From Ancylomarina longa (GTDB lineage Bacteria; Bacteroidota; Bacteroidia; Bacteroidales; Marinifilaceae), in the NCBI RefSeq assembly GCF_003996985.1, contig NZ_RJJX01000009.1, positions 62,001 to 126,000 on the forward strand: 64,000 nucleotides of DNA, in the 5' to 3' direction. The notes under the pieces are model-generated. The model made no database searches. It was not told the origin of the DNA and saw only the letters and a program-made list of their open reading frames with translations. A program made the translations under genes and the position numbers. The stretch's first letter is position 1; each line of letters opens with the position of its first letter. Positions 16,403 to 25,239 of this stretch are shown in pieces.

Positions 16403-17836
16403 CTATGCTTTTTTGTTCATCAGAAGCTTGTCGTAGAAAAAGAGTGCAACAACTGCAAAAAGTCCGATTGCTAAAATAATATACCATATCCGGGAAGGAT
16501 GGTAGGAGCTCCACAGATAATTGGTAAGTTCCCGGGGATTCATATTCATAGCCTTTGCTGCCTGATTAAAGTATTCGTTCTGAGAAAGGCCTTCTGAAAT
16601 TTCGAGACCTCTTTTCATCACTTCATGTTTTACAAATTCGGTTTTGTCCGACATACTTTGATACACGTTACCTGAAATGATACCGGCAAAAACATTACCC
16701 AGAAAGACAGGAATAAAGGAATATCCCATATAAAGAGCTTTTTTATCGGAAGGAGCAATTCGACCGATGTATTCTGTAATTTTTGGTGATCCGGCCATTT
16801 CACCAATGGCAAAAATATAGATGGCTGCAAAAGTAAACAGAACGTTTTGCGAAAATAAGGTTAAAGACATACCGATGGCACAAACCAAAAAGCCTGACAT
16901 CATGGTACGAAGTGGTTTCCATTTCATTACAATGGTAGAAACGATAATCTGGAAAATAATGATGAATAAAGCATCGAAATTAGTGATGAATTCGGCTTCC
17001 ATTTGTCCGTTATGAGCACTATAGTTTTCACTGATAAATGGGATGTAAGTATGAAAAAATGAGTAAACCACACTGGTGTCAACCCACTGGGCAATAAATA
17101 CAGGAAGCGTAAAAAACAACTGATTGTACATGGTCCAGAAACCTGCAACAATTAGTAGGAACAGCATAAATTTGAAGTCCTTCAAAACCAGGCCAATATT
17201 TTTAAATACTTTGCTTAAGGAGGTTGTCAGAGAATCCTCGTTTACTTGTCGGTTTGGTTCTTTGTAGAATAGTAAAAGAATAAAGTTTAAGGCAATAATT
17301 CCAGCCGAGATGTAAAACACTAAATTGTAGGAGGAGTTTTTGTATAATAAGGTTATCATAGGACCAAAAAAGGCACCAATGTTTACCATCATATAAAAAA
17401 TTCCAAATCCGATTGAAGAAGTTTCGTCAGTAGTAGTTTTCGCAATGGTGGCCGATATGATAGGTTTAAACAAGGCAGCTCCCAAGGCTAGATATAGGTA
17501 CATTGCGAACACTCCAGTAAAAGTGTCGGCCATTGGCAGTAAAATAAATGCGGATATGTAGACAGTAAAGGCAATATACAGTACTTTTCTGTATCCATAT
17601 TTGTCGGCGATAGAACCTGTAATTACGGGTAGGAAATACAAAATTCCGGTACCAACTCCCATGATAATTCCTTTTTGTGCTTGGGTAAATTCCAAACCTC
17701 CGGCATCTGATGATCCGGTTAGGTAGTTGGCAAATAGCATGAAAAAGCCATACCAGGCCCATCTTTCAAAAAGTTCTATCGTGTTAGCCACCCAAAAAGT
17801 ACGGGGGAATTTTTTAAAAACGCTTGCAATGCTCAT
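16403..17836 (-). CDS. MFS transporter related to the POT/PTR peptide family
   Basis: A 477-aa inner-membrane protein with about 12 hydrophobic helices. Near the N-terminus ANTIELFERWAWYGFFML (residues 17-34) resembles the E-x-x-E-R motif of proton-coupled oligopeptide transporters. GSIADKYGYRKVLYIAF (about 75-91) is the MFS loop-2 motif. The region around 340-370 (IFAIGEMAGSPKITEYIGRIAPS) also matches POT proteins. A large central insertion (about 195-280) links the halves. The substrate, peptides or something else, is inferred only from the family. It is separated from the PAP2 gene by about 40 bp on the same strand, so cotranscription is possible. Confidence 0.82.
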   Translation of the reverse strand: MSIASVFKKFPRTFWVANTIELFERWAWYGFFMLFANYLTGSSDAGGLEFTQAQKGIIMGVGTGILYFLPVITGSIADKYGYRKVLYIAFTVYISAFILLPMADTFTGVFAMYLYLALGAALFKPIISATIAKTTTDETSSIGFGIFYMMVNIGAFFGPMITLLYKNSSYNLVFYISAGIIALNFILLLFYKEPNRQVNEDSLTTSLSKVFKNIGLVLKDFKFMLFLLIVAGFWTMYNQLFFTLPVFIAQWVDTSVVYSFFHTYIPFISENYSAHNGQMEAEFITNFDALFIIIFQIIVSTIVMKWKPLRTMMSGFLVCAIGMSLTLFSQNVLFTFAAIYIFAIGEMAGSPKITEYIGRIAPSDKKALYMGYSFIPVFLGNVFAGIISGNVYQSMSDKTEFVKHEVMKRGLEISEGLSQNEYFNQAAKAMNMNPRELTNYLWSSYHPSRIWYIILAIGLFAVVALFFYDKLLMNKKA

Positions 17837-17875
17837 GTTGTTGAGATTTATAGTTGTATAAAATGAATTGCTTGC

Positions 17876-18619
17876 TTAAAATTTGATGGTGATACCATTA
17901 CCGCTGAATATCACTCTTTGATTTTTTCTTTTTTGAAAATAAAGCCCTGCAAAGTAGCCAATTCCTCCGCCTAAAACAACATCTGATAGCCAATGCTTAT
18001 TTCGATACATTCTGGCAAAGCTCACCGATATTGGAACAGCATATAACCATTTGCTATATTCTTCGGCAAAAGGAGTGATTATCGACCAGGCAACAAAGGA
18101 GTGTCCTGAGGGCATGGATTTGGCTCCATCACTTTCGTTGTCAAAAGCATGGAAATGCATGCTGCCTCGGTTTAGGTAGGGTCTGGATCTTCCGCTTACA
18201 TTTTTAATTCCTTCGGTAAGCATTGCACCTATTATCAGAGCTTTTGCCGAGTTGAGAGCCGTATTGGAAAGTCTGTCATTTTTAATCGCTTTACCAATAA
18301 GCCAGGTGGCAAAGGTTGCCGAACCCATAATCTTTTTCTCTCCCAATTCATTGGCGAAGTTGGTGTAATGTTTCAGGAAAGGAGATTGATTCGATTGAAT
18401 TTTGTCATGTGTCCATTCGTCTAATAAAAAGGAGGAGCCTAATAATCCACCAAATATAATTAGGTGCTTTGCACTAAATACTTCTTTTCCTAATCCGGGA
18501 TTTAATTTGTGTTTTGTTGGTTTTGTGTTTGAGATAGTATCAGTTTTTAGCTGACTAAAAACGCTAAGCGGAAGCACTAGTAATACAACTAAGACTGCTT
18601 TAATAGAAGAATGTTTCAC
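17876..18619 (-). CDS. PAP2-family phosphatase
   Basis: Membrane or periplasmic phosphatase of the type 2 phosphatidic acid phosphatase superfamily. The 247-aa protein has a signal-like N-terminus (residues 1-22) and the three catalytic signatures: KNVSGRSRP (about 139-147), the PSGHS motif (about 171-175) and SFARMYRNKHWLSDVVLGG (about 198-216), where the histidines and arginines form the phosphohistidine site. Likely substrates are phosphatidic acid, undecaprenyl pyrophosphate or similar lipid phosphates. It lies just upstream of the POT-like transporter gene and downstream of the tRNA-Asn array. Confidence 0.88.
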   Translation of the reverse strand: MKHSSIKAVLVVLLVLPLSVFSQLKTDTISNTKPTKHKLNPGLGKEVFSAKHLIIFGGLLGSSFLLDEWTHDKIQSNQSPFLKHYTNFANELGEKKIMGSATFATWLIGKAIKNDRLSNTALNSAKALIIGAMLTEGIKNVSGRSRPYLNRGSMHFHAFDNESDGAKSMPSGHSFVAWSIITPFAEEYSKWLYAVPISVSFARMYRNKHWLSDVVLGGGIGYFAGLYFQKRKNQRVIFSGNGITIKF

Positions 18620-18682
18620 GAAGGATAAGTTTAGAATTCCAACAAAAATAGAAGAAATTTTGGATGGAGTAGGGCTAAAATG

Positions 18683-18710
18683 AAAAAAGCCACCCGTAAT
18701 GGATGGCTTT
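18683..18710 (-). terminator. Terminator of the tRNA-Asn array
   Basis: On the minus strand AAAGCCATCC pairs (one mismatch) with GGGTGGCTTT and is followed by T residues (plus A run 18683-18688). It starts within 5 bp of the last tRNA. Confidence 0.75.
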
Positions 18711-18714
18711 TCTG

Positions 18715-18788
18715 CTCCCCCTCTAGGACTTGAACCTAGGACCCCCTGATTAACAGTCAGGTGCTCTAACCAACTGAGCTAAGGAGGA
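18715..18788 (-). tRNA. tRNA-Asn (GTT), copy 3
   Basis: A 74-nt cloverleaf: acceptor arm TCCTCCT/AGGGGGA, D arm with GCTCAGTTGGTTAGAGC, anticodon stem-loop CCTGACTGTTAATCAGG with anticodon GTT, and T arm GGTTCAAGTCC-type. The discriminator is G; CCA is not fully encoded. It is the last of three near-identical copies in transcription order. Confidence 0.95.
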
Positions 18789-18833
18789 ATTAAATTCCTA
18801 ATCTTATTTTACAACCATTTAGGATGGTTTTTG

Positions 18834-18907
18834 CTCCCCCTCTAGGACTTGAACCTAGGACCCCCTGATTAACAGTCAGGTGCTCTAACCAACTGAGCTA
18901 AGGAGGA
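18834..18907 (-). tRNA. tRNA-Asn (GTT), copy 2
   Basis: The same 74-nt sequence as its neighbours, with anticodon GTT. The 45-bp spacers on either side are also highly similar, including an AACCA...TGGTT hairpin, so tRNA and spacer were duplicated together. Confidence 0.95.
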
Positions 18908-18953
18908 GTATAACTCCTAATCTTATTTTACAACCACTTAGGCTGGTTTTTGG

Positions 18954-19027
18954 CTCCCCCTCTAGGACTTGAACCTAGGACCCCCTGATTAACAGTCAGG
19001 TGCTCTAACCAACTGAGCTAAGGAGGA
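18954..19027 (-). tRNA. tRNA-Asn (GTT), copy 1
   Basis: A 74-nt tRNA-Asn identical in its body to the other two. Here the three bases after the discriminator read CCA, unlike the other copies (CAG and CAA), possibly by chance. Confidence 0.95.
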
Positions 19028-19402
19028 GTATAACTCCTGATTTTCTTCTGAATTGTACATTTAGCGTACGTTCTAGAGGAAAATTGCGATGCAAAACTAA
19101 TAGGATTTGTTCAATAATACAACATCTGCCTGAATATTTTTTCAAAAAAATACGTTTTGATATGAATTTTGTACACCTGTGCAAATGCAGTTTTGTTATC
19201 TGATTGTAATTCAACCTGCATGGTTAAGAAGAGAGGAATGAAGCAAAGTTGGAAAAAATAGAGCTTGAAGAATAAGCTTAGATCGTTTTTACGATAGTAA
19301 GTCGGATAAAAAACAGTTTTTGAAATCTCGACAAGAAAAAATTTATTGTAATTTTGGGAGGTAAATAAATATTACACTAACAGATCAAAACAACAAATAC
19401 TC
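19028..19402. other. Intergenic region between the tRNA-Asn array and kbl
   Basis: 375 bp with no supported gene. It must hold the promoter of the tRNA array (minus) and of kbl (plus). A TAATTTTG -7-like box at 19349-19356 faces kbl; the nearest TTTG (19319-19322) is 26 bp upstream, farther than usual. Confidence 0.45.
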
Positions 19403-20593
19403 ATGTACGGAAAATTCAAAGACTATTTGGCAGAGGAAATACAATCCATTAAAGATGCCGGTTTGTACAAAAGCGAAAGGATCATTACGAGTCCTCAGGG
19501 AGCAGAAATAAAGGTGAATACTGGTGAGACTGTTTTAAACTTTTGTGCCAATAATTATTTAGGCTTATCGTCTCATCCGAGAGTAATTGAAGGAGCTAAG
19601 AAAGCTTTGGAAACTCATGGTTACGGAATGTCCTCGGTTCGTTTTATTTGTGGAACTACTGATATTCATAAAGAATTGGAGCAAAAGATTGCTAAATTCT
19701 TCGGGATGGAAGATACTATTTTATATGCGGCTGCTTTTGATGCCAATGGTGGTGTTTTTGAGCCTTTATTTGGTAAAGATGATGCTGTAATTTCTGATGA
19801 ATTGAATCATGCTTCGATTATTGATGGTGTTCGTTTGTGTAAAGCAGCTCGTTATCGCTACAAACATGCCGATATGGCTGATTTGGAAGCTCAATTGAAA
19901 ATTTCTCAGGCGCAGCGTTTCAGAATTATCGTTACCGATGGCGTATTTTCAATGGATGGAGACATTGCGAGATTGAATGAAATATGCGATTTAGCTGATA
20001 AGTACGATGCTTTGGTAATGGTTGATGATAGTCATGCCTCCGGATTTATTGGACAAACAGGACGCGGCACCCACGAATATCACAAATGTATGGATCGTGT
20101 GGATATTATTACCAGTACATTAGGAAAAGCATTGGGTGGTGCATTAGGTGGATTTACTACAGGAAAAGTAGAGATTATCGAAATGCTTCGTCAGAGATCA
20201 CGTCCGTACTTGTTTTCCAATTCTCTTTCTCCTGTAATTGTTGGTGCTTCCATATCAGTAATTGATATGCTTAGTGAATCAACGGAATTACGCGATAAGG
20301 TAATTGGTAATGCAAATTATTTCCGTAAGGGGTTATTGGAAGCAGGTTTTGATGTGAAACCTTCCGATTCGGCAATCAATGCCTTGATGTTGTATGATGC
20401 AGTTCTTTCGCAGCAATTTGCAGCCAAGCTTTTGGAAGAAGGAATTTATGTTATTGGATTCTATTATCCTGTAGTACCAAAAGGACAAGCCAGAATTAGA
20501 ATTCAATTATCAGCAGCTCATAGTAGAGAGCATTTGGATAAAGCATTAGCAGCTTTCATTAAAATTGGTAAAGAATTAAAAGTGATTGAGTAA
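19403..20593 (+). CDS. kbl: Glycine C-acetyltransferase (2-amino-3-ketobutyrate CoA ligase)
   Basis: PLP enzyme splitting 2-amino-3-ketobutyrate with CoA into glycine and acetyl-CoA, the second step of threonine breakdown through threonine dehydrogenase. The 396-aa protein is full length: [18 protein letters not shown] (about 46-63), [20 protein letters not shown] (about 74-93), the DDSHASGF segment near 210, and the PLP lysine K242 in [13 protein letters not shown]. Related alpha-oxoamine synthases (KAS, BioF, serine palmitoyltransferase) were considered; the N-terminal MYGKFKDYL and high similarity to known Kbl make this assignment firm. No threonine dehydrogenase gene is adjacent. Confidence 0.94.
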   Translation: MYGKFKDYLAEEIQSIKDAGLYKSERIITSPQGAEIKVNTGETVLNFCANNYLGLSSHPRVIEGAKKALETHGYGMSSVRFICGTTDIHKELEQKIAKFFGMEDTILYAAAFDANGGVFEPLFGKDDAVISDELNHASIIDGVRLCKAARYRYKHADMADLEAQLKISQAQRFRIIVTDGVFSMDGDIARLNEICDLADKYDALVMVDDSHASGFIGQTGRGTHEYHKCMDRVDIITSTLGKALGGALGGFTTGKVEIIEMLRQRSRPYLFSNSLSPVIVGASISVIDMLSESTELRDKVIGNANYFRKGLLEAGFDVKPSDSAINALMLYDAVLSQQFAAKLLEEGIYVIGFYYPVVPKGQARIRIQLSAAHSREHLDKALAAFIKIGKELKVIE

Positions 20594-20614
20594 TATCATT
20601 TCTATATAACAGAG

Positions 20615-20645
20615 CCGGAAACACTAATGGTTTCCGGTTTTTTTC
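20615..20645 (+). terminator. Terminator of kbl
   Basis: CCGGAAAC (20615-20622) pairs with GTTTCCGG (20630-20637), followed by seven T. Confidence 0.85.
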
Positions 20646-20740
20646 CGTTTAAAAAATTATGGTTTGAAAATCATGGAGTGGCAATCCATAATTTATTTGA
20701 CTATTTTACATTGCTTGAAAGTTATTTTATTAAAATTCAT

Positions 20741-21445
20741 ATGAAACGCCTTAGTATTATTCTTTTTACCTTTTTTTTGATAGGAACAGCATCGGCACAA
20801 TTGCACCGACACGATAATTATATCTGGGGAATAAATACTGGAGCTGTTTTGCCAATAGGAAAGTTTGCAGATGTCTCTAAAGCAGGATTGGATTTGAGCA
20901 TTTCAGGAAAATGGTTCATGAATGAGCAAATAGCGGTTGGAATGGAGGTCGGTTACCAGAATTTAGGTCAGGATGATGAATTTTGGAACGGAGCCAATAT
21001 TGGTAAGAATAATGTTACCTACGAATTAGTTCCTCTTGTGCTTACCGGAACCTATTTTTTTAAAGCCTGGGATCGGGATTTCAGACCTTATGCGAGCTTA
21101 GGTTTTGGATATTTTTTCTATAAAAATAAAGTGAGATTTAATTCTTTTAGCACGGAAGCCTATCCCTTCAATGGAAATCCATCTTTGAAATATAAGATCA
21201 GTGAAAATAAAGTTGGCTTAATGCCTTCTTTGGGATTTTTATATAACCTTAACAAGCAACTAGCCTTGGATATTAGTACTCGCTATACTTATATCCCAAA
21301 TTTTGCGAAATTCAGAAGTGTTAACCAAACATTCACAAATACAGCGGAAGGCTATGAAAATAAATATATAGTTGAAAATTATGCCATGGGCTTTACCAAA
21401 ATATCTACGATCACAGTATCTGTTGGTTTGTTTTATCGTTTTTAG
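20741..21445 (+). CDS. Outer membrane beta-barrel protein
   Basis: From the ATG at 20741 the 234-aa product has a clear signal peptide (KRLSIILFTFFLIGTASA, cut before Q). It then forms a small barrel with alternating strands such as GWYF-type turns, WGINTGAVLPIGKFADVSKAGL, and a terminal strand VSVGLFYRF ending in phenylalanine, the usual outer-membrane insertion signal. This is the OMP_b-brl class (OmpX/OmpW size range). A longer frame from 20627 is rejected because it hides the signal peptide. Its stop overlaps that of the opposite deoxynucleoside kinase by 4 bp. Function unknown beyond location. Confidence 0.82.
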   Translation: MKRLSIILFTFFLIGTASAQLHRHDNYIWGINTGAVLPIGKFADVSKAGLDLSISGKWFMNEQIAVGMEVGYQNLGQDDEFWNGANIGKNNVTYELVPLVLTGTYFFKAWDRDFRPYASLGFGYFFYKNKVRFNSFSTEAYPFNGNPSLKYKISENKVGLMPSLGFLYNLNKQLALDISTRYTYIPNFAKFRSVNQTFTNTAEGYENKYIVENYAMGFTKISTITVSVGLFYRF

Positions 21446-22056
21446 AAAAGGCCATGAATTTTAGCTTCTACTTTATCAACAATATTATTTAAGTCTGCCG
21501 GGTTTTTTAGAAAATCAATATTGTCTGCATCCACTATCAGTAAGTTTCCGTGTTTGTAGTCTTTCACCCAATTTTCGTATCTGTCGTTAAGGTTCTTTAA
21601 ATAATCCAGCCGAATAGTTTCTTCATATTGGCGACCTCTCATTTGAATTTGGTTCACTAGGGTAGGAACAGATGATCTTAAGTAGATTAATAAATCAGGT
21701 GCCTGAACCATGGAGCTCATCAATTCGAATAGGTTACAATAATTCTTGAAATCTCTTTCCGACATAAGTCCCATGTCGTAAAGGTTAGGTGCAAAAATCA
21801 TCGCATCCTCAAAAATAGTTCGATCCTGAACTACATGTTTTCCAGAATTACGAATCTCCATGATCTGATTGAATCGGCTTTTCAGAAAATAAATTTGAAG
21901 ATTAAATGACCATCTCTGCATTTCATCATAGAAATCATTTAAGTAGGGATTTTCATCCACATCTTCAAAATGGGCTTCCCAGCCATATTGTTTTGCGAGT
22001 AGCTCTGTCAACGTTGTTTTTCCAGAGCCTATATTACCGGCGATTGCGATATGCAT
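21442..22056 (-). CDS. Deoxynucleoside kinase (dGK/dAK type), paralog 1
   Basis: Phosphorylates deoxynucleosides with ATP in the salvage pathway; likely deoxyguanosine or deoxyadenosine. The 204-aa protein has the P-loop GNIGSGKTTL (residues 7-16), HFEDVDENPYLNDFY (about 34-48), the lid/ERS-equivalent QDRTIFEDAMIFAPNLY (about 76-92), and RGRQYEETIRLDYLK near 139-153. The downstream paralog is of equal length and very similar, so the pair is a tandem duplication that may have split specificity, as in firmicute dGK/dAK pairs. Substrate choice cannot be read by eye. Confidence 0.9.
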   Translation of the reverse strand: MHIAIAGNIGSGKTTLTELLAKQYGWEAHFEDVDENPYLNDFYDEMQRWSFNLQIYFLKSRFNQIMEIRNSGKHVVQDRTIFEDAMIFAPNLYDMGLMSERDFKNYCNLFELMSSMVQAPDLLIYLRSSVPTLVNQIQMRGRQYEETIRLDYLKNLNDRYENWVKDYKHGNLLIVDADNIDFLKNPADLNNIVDKVEAKIHGLF

Positions 22057-22111
22057 AATCGAATATTATTTTGTCGGCAATGAGAGCCGATCGATAAATC
22101 AACAAAAAAAA

Positions 22112-22726
22112 TTAAAATAATCCGTGAAGTTGGGCATCAATTTTATTAATCACCTCACTTAGATGTTTGGGGTTTTGTAGAAAATCAATATCATCTACAT
22201 CAATAATTAAGAGCTTGCCAAGATTATATCCTCCGATCCAAGCCTCGTATCTTTCATTTAATCGTTTCAAGTAGTCCAAGCGGATTGTTTCTTCGTAATC
22301 GCGACCTCGTTCTTGTATGTGTTTTACCAAAGTAGGAATGGAGGCTCGCAAATAAATCAGTAAATCCGGTGGTTGAATTAAAGGACTCATGATATTAAAA
22401 AGAGAGAAATAATTATCAAAATCTCTTTTTGGCATTAAACTCATCGATTCCAAATTAGGCGCGAAAATATAGGCATCCTCATAAATGGTACGATCCTGAA
22501 TAATATTTTTACCTGATTTGCGAAGTGCCAATACCTGATTAAAACGGCTATTCAAAAAATGAATTTGTAAGGCAAATGACCAACGCTTCATGTCTTCGTA
22601 AAAATCATTTAGGTAAGGGTTTTCGTCAACATCTTCGAAATGAGCTTCCCATCCGTAATGCTTTGCTAGTAATCCCGCAAGAGTAGTTTTGCCAGCACCG
22701 ATGTTACCTGCAACTGCAATATGCAT
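22112..22726 (-). CDS. Deoxynucleoside kinase, paralog 2
   Basis: Same family and length (204 aa) as the neighbouring kinase, transcribed first. The P-loop reads GNIGAGKTTL, followed by HFEDVDENPYLNDFY, QDRTIYEDAYIFAPNLE and RGRDYEETIRLDYLK. I chose the ATG at 22726, because it aligns exactly with the start of the paralog; the longer frame from 22756 adds ten poor residues. The 55-bp gap to the second kinase has no terminator, so they form an operon. Differences between the two cluster around residues 85-115 and the C-terminus, where substrate specificity may lie. Confidence 0.9.
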   Translation of the reverse strand: MHIAVAGNIGAGKTTLAGLLAKHYGWEAHFEDVDENPYLNDFYEDMKRWSFALQIHFLNSRFNQVLALRKSGKNIIQDRTIYEDAYIFAPNLESMSLMPKRDFDNYFSLFNIMSPLIQPPDLLIYLRASIPTLVKHIQERGRDYEETIRLDYLKRLNERYEAWIGGYNLGKLLIIDVDDIDFLQNPKHLSEVINKIDAQLHGLF

Positions 22727-22824
22727 ATTTATGTTTACTTTTATAGATAAATGCAACTAAAATTAAGAATATTTTTTGGGAAATCCATTGAGAAATATAA
22801 AGTGATATTGCAGCAGGTTTTTAA

Positions 22825-23589
22825 TCAGAAACTTATATTTCTTATTGATATTGATTTTTCATTAGAAAGATAAATTTTGTCACGAAATAAAATGGCCTTG
22901 ATGAATCCTGTTGGGATTTTGTATAATAATGAATCCGATTGGGATTTGGCATTATATTCGTAGACAGCACTGTTTTTTTGATATTGAAAAGTATTTTTAT
23001 AGAAGGAAATATTGTGTTTGTCTGGTAAATGAATTTTAGCGAGAAATTGTCCGTTTTGGTCAAGTTTAATAACATCCTGATTTCCAGAAAATAAAAATAG
23101 ATTGCTATTATATTCCTTTATTTTTCGCACGGGAAGCGCATCATAAATTGAATTTACAAGGAGGCTTTCACTTATAATTCCTCCTTTTGCCGAAATATGA
23201 AAAGCTTGATTCTCATTTGAATTGTATATCCAAAATCCTCCTTTTTGTGAGCTACAAACCTGTTCTGTTTCATTATCCGAAAAGTCATATAAATCGATTT
23301 CTGTTCCAATTTTTGAAAGGTTTCGATCTAAAAAAAGGATTTGATTAAAATTCTTGTAAAACAGGAGAATTCGCAAAGGATCGGAAACATCTACGGAGGA
23401 AATAGTTCCCAAAGAGGAGTTTGCAAAAGAGCATATTTGACGACCCTTAGAATCAAATTTCACAATTTCCGAATTATTTACAACATAGATGTAGCCAAAG
23501 TGATCGACTTCAAAAAAATCATGAGCATAATTTAGATCAACTTGATTCTGTTGCAACAAGAGATTTATAAAAATTAGAAATAGGTGCAT
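22825..23589 (-). CDS. Exported beta-propeller-like protein
   Basis: No named family recognised. The 254-aa product starts with a short hydrophobic segment (MHLFLIFINLLLQQ) that may be a signal peptide. It then shows repeated beta patterns such as FEVDHFGYIYVVNNSEIVKFDSKGRQ and NQDVIKLDQNGQFLAKIHLP, which resemble blades of an NHL or WD-type propeller. It lies 6 bp after the GH3-family gene on the same strand, so the two are probably cotranscribed. Role unknown. Confidence 0.65.
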   Translation of the reverse strand: MHLFLIFINLLLQQNQVDLNYAHDFFEVDHFGYIYVVNNSEIVKFDSKGRQICSFANSSLGTISSVDVSDPLRILLFYKNFNQILFLDRNLSKIGTEIDLYDFSDNETEQVCSSQKGGFWIYNSNENQAFHISAKGGIISESLLVNSIYDALPVRKIKEYNSNLFLFSGNQDVIKLDQNGQFLAKIHLPDKHNISFYKNTFQYQKNSAVYEYNAKSQSDSLLYKIPTGFIKAILFRDKIYLSNEKSISIRNISF

Positions 23590-23595
23590 GGTAAA

Positions 23596-25107
23596 TTAAT
23601 GGTTTTCAGTCAAAAGTTCTTCGATTAATTCGCGATTATTAGAAAGTCTGGGAACTTTATTTTGTCCTCCCAATTTACCTTTTCGTTTCAACCAGGAATA
23701 AAATAATCCTGCTTTTGCAATGGTTATATGTGGTTTTTCCAGAGTAATATTTTTATATCGTTTTGCTTCATAGTCCGAATTCAAGCTCATCAAAGCATTG
23801 TCTAATACAAAATTAAATTCATCAATATTTTGAGGTGGATTTTCAAATTCAATTAACCATTGGTGCGCTCCTTTTTGATTTTTATCCATAAAGATGGGCG
23901 CGGCGGTATAATCCTTAATAATTGCATGCGTTTTATCACATGCAATTTGCATAGCTTTTTCCGCATTATCAATAATTAATTCCTCACCAAATGCATTTAT
24001 AAAAAGCTTTGTCCTACCGGATATTTTAAATTTGAATGGTTTTTTAGAAGTGAAATAGATAGTATCTCCAATTAGGTAACGCCATAAACCTCCATTTGTA
24101 GTAATTAAAAGAGCATAGTTTTTATGAAGTTCGATATCTTCCAGACTAATGGTTTTCGGGTATTCCTTATTCAAATCTTCCAGCTTAATAAATTCATAGT
24201 AAATACCATAATCTAACATTAACAGCATAGAATCGTCTAAAGGATTGTCTTGAATTCCAAAAAATCCCTCTGAAGCATTGTAGGTTTCCAGATAGTTCAT
24301 TTGAGCGGAGGGAAGCATTTCTTTGAATTGTGCTCTGTAAGGAGTGAAGTTAACTCCTCCATGAACAAAAAGCTCTAAGTTCGGCCAAATTTCATGAATA
24401 TTGCTTTTTCCCGATACCTTTAGGATATTCTTAAGTAATACTAAAAACCATGAGGGAACACCCGATAGACTTGTTACATTCTCGTTCAAGGTTGCCTCAG
24501 TCATCTTTTCCAATTTCTCTTCCCATTCATCCATTAATACAATAGAGGTATCAGGGGTGCGAATAAAATCGGCCCAGAAAGGTAAGTTCTGAATTAGTAT
24601 TGCAGATAAATCTCCATAATATGAGTCGTTTTTAACGTTGTTTATCTGATGAGATCCACCAAGCGTTAAACCTTTGCCACGAAAAATTCCGGTTTCAGGA
24701 AAAAGGGAGGTGTAAATGGCCAAAATATCTTTTCCACCCCGAAAGTGACAATCCTCCAGAGCTTCTTTACTTACAGGTATGAACTTGCTTTTGGAATTGG
24801 TTGTTCCTGAGGATTTAGCAAACCATTTTATTTCTGAAGGCCAGAAGATATTTTGCTCTCCTTTTCTTAGCCTACCGATAGAATCTTGTATATCTTCATA
24901 GCTTTGAACCGGAAGTCTTTCCTGAAATGTAGCGAGAGATTGAATCGATTTAAAATCGTACTTTTTTCCCCATTCCGTATTTTCAGCATGCCCAAGAAGT
25001 TGATTGAGGATTTCTCGCTGAGTATCAATCGGATGATTTTTAAAAAAATCGATCTGCGAGAGTCTTTTGGTATTTAGCCAGCTAACAAGAGAGTTGATTA
25101 AAGCCAT
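23596..25107 (-). CDS. GH3 auxin-responsive-promoter family protein (acyl-adenylating)
   Basis: The bacterial counterpart of plant GH3 amido synthetases, in the adenylate-forming superfamily. The 503-aa product shows WFAKSSGTTNSKSKFIPVS near residues 77-95 (ATP loop), LSGVPSWFLVLL (about 200), YNASEGFFG near 275-283 (A4-like motif) and LWRYLIGDTIYFTS near 342-355. A true substrate is not known in bacteria; amide bond formation to an acyl acid is inferred from the family. I used the second ATG (25107) because the protein start MALINSLVSW fits homologs. It is followed by the propeller-like gene after 6 bp. Confidence 0.88.
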   Translation of the reverse strand: MALINSLVSWLNTKRLSQIDFFKNHPIDTQREILNQLLGHAENTEWGKKYDFKSIQSLATFQERLPVQSYEDIQDSIGRLRKGEQNIFWPSEIKWFAKSSGTTNSKSKFIPVSKEALEDCHFRGGKDILAIYTSLFPETGIFRGKGLTLGGSHQINNVKNDSYYGDLSAILIQNLPFWADFIRTPDTSIVLMDEWEEKLEKMTEATLNENVTSLSGVPSWFLVLLKNILKVSGKSNIHEIWPNLELFVHGGVNFTPYRAQFKEMLPSAQMNYLETYNASEGFFGIQDNPLDDSMLLMLDYGIYYEFIKLEDLNKEYPKTISLEDIELHKNYALLITTNGGLWRYLIGDTIYFTSKKPFKFKISGRTKLFINAFGEELIIDNAEKAMQIACDKTHAIIKDYTAAPIFMDKNQKGAHQWLIEFENPPQNIDEFNFVLDNALMSLNSDYEAKRYKNITLEKPHITIAKAGLFYSWLKRKGKLGGQNKVPRLSNNRELIEELLTENH

Positions 25108-25200
25108 GGTCATCAGTTTTACTGTTTTAAATATAAAGATTTTTTAATTGCTTTCCCTGCTCTTATGGATATTAAATACTGTAATTATGTTGATTTTTTC

Positions 25201-25208
25201 TATATTTG
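25201..25208 (+). promoter_or_regulatory. -7 promoter box upstream of cvpA
   Basis: TATATTTG fits TAnnTTTG and lies 32 bp before the chosen start. No convincing -33 element was found 19-21 bp upstream. Confidence 0.4.
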
Positions 25209-25239
25209 AGGAGCATTGTTAATTAGAAACTATTTATTT

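Noticed and set aside
20627-20740. Longer start for the outer membrane protein
   Set aside because: It would put 38 residues, partly derived from the kbl terminator, before a clear signal peptide.
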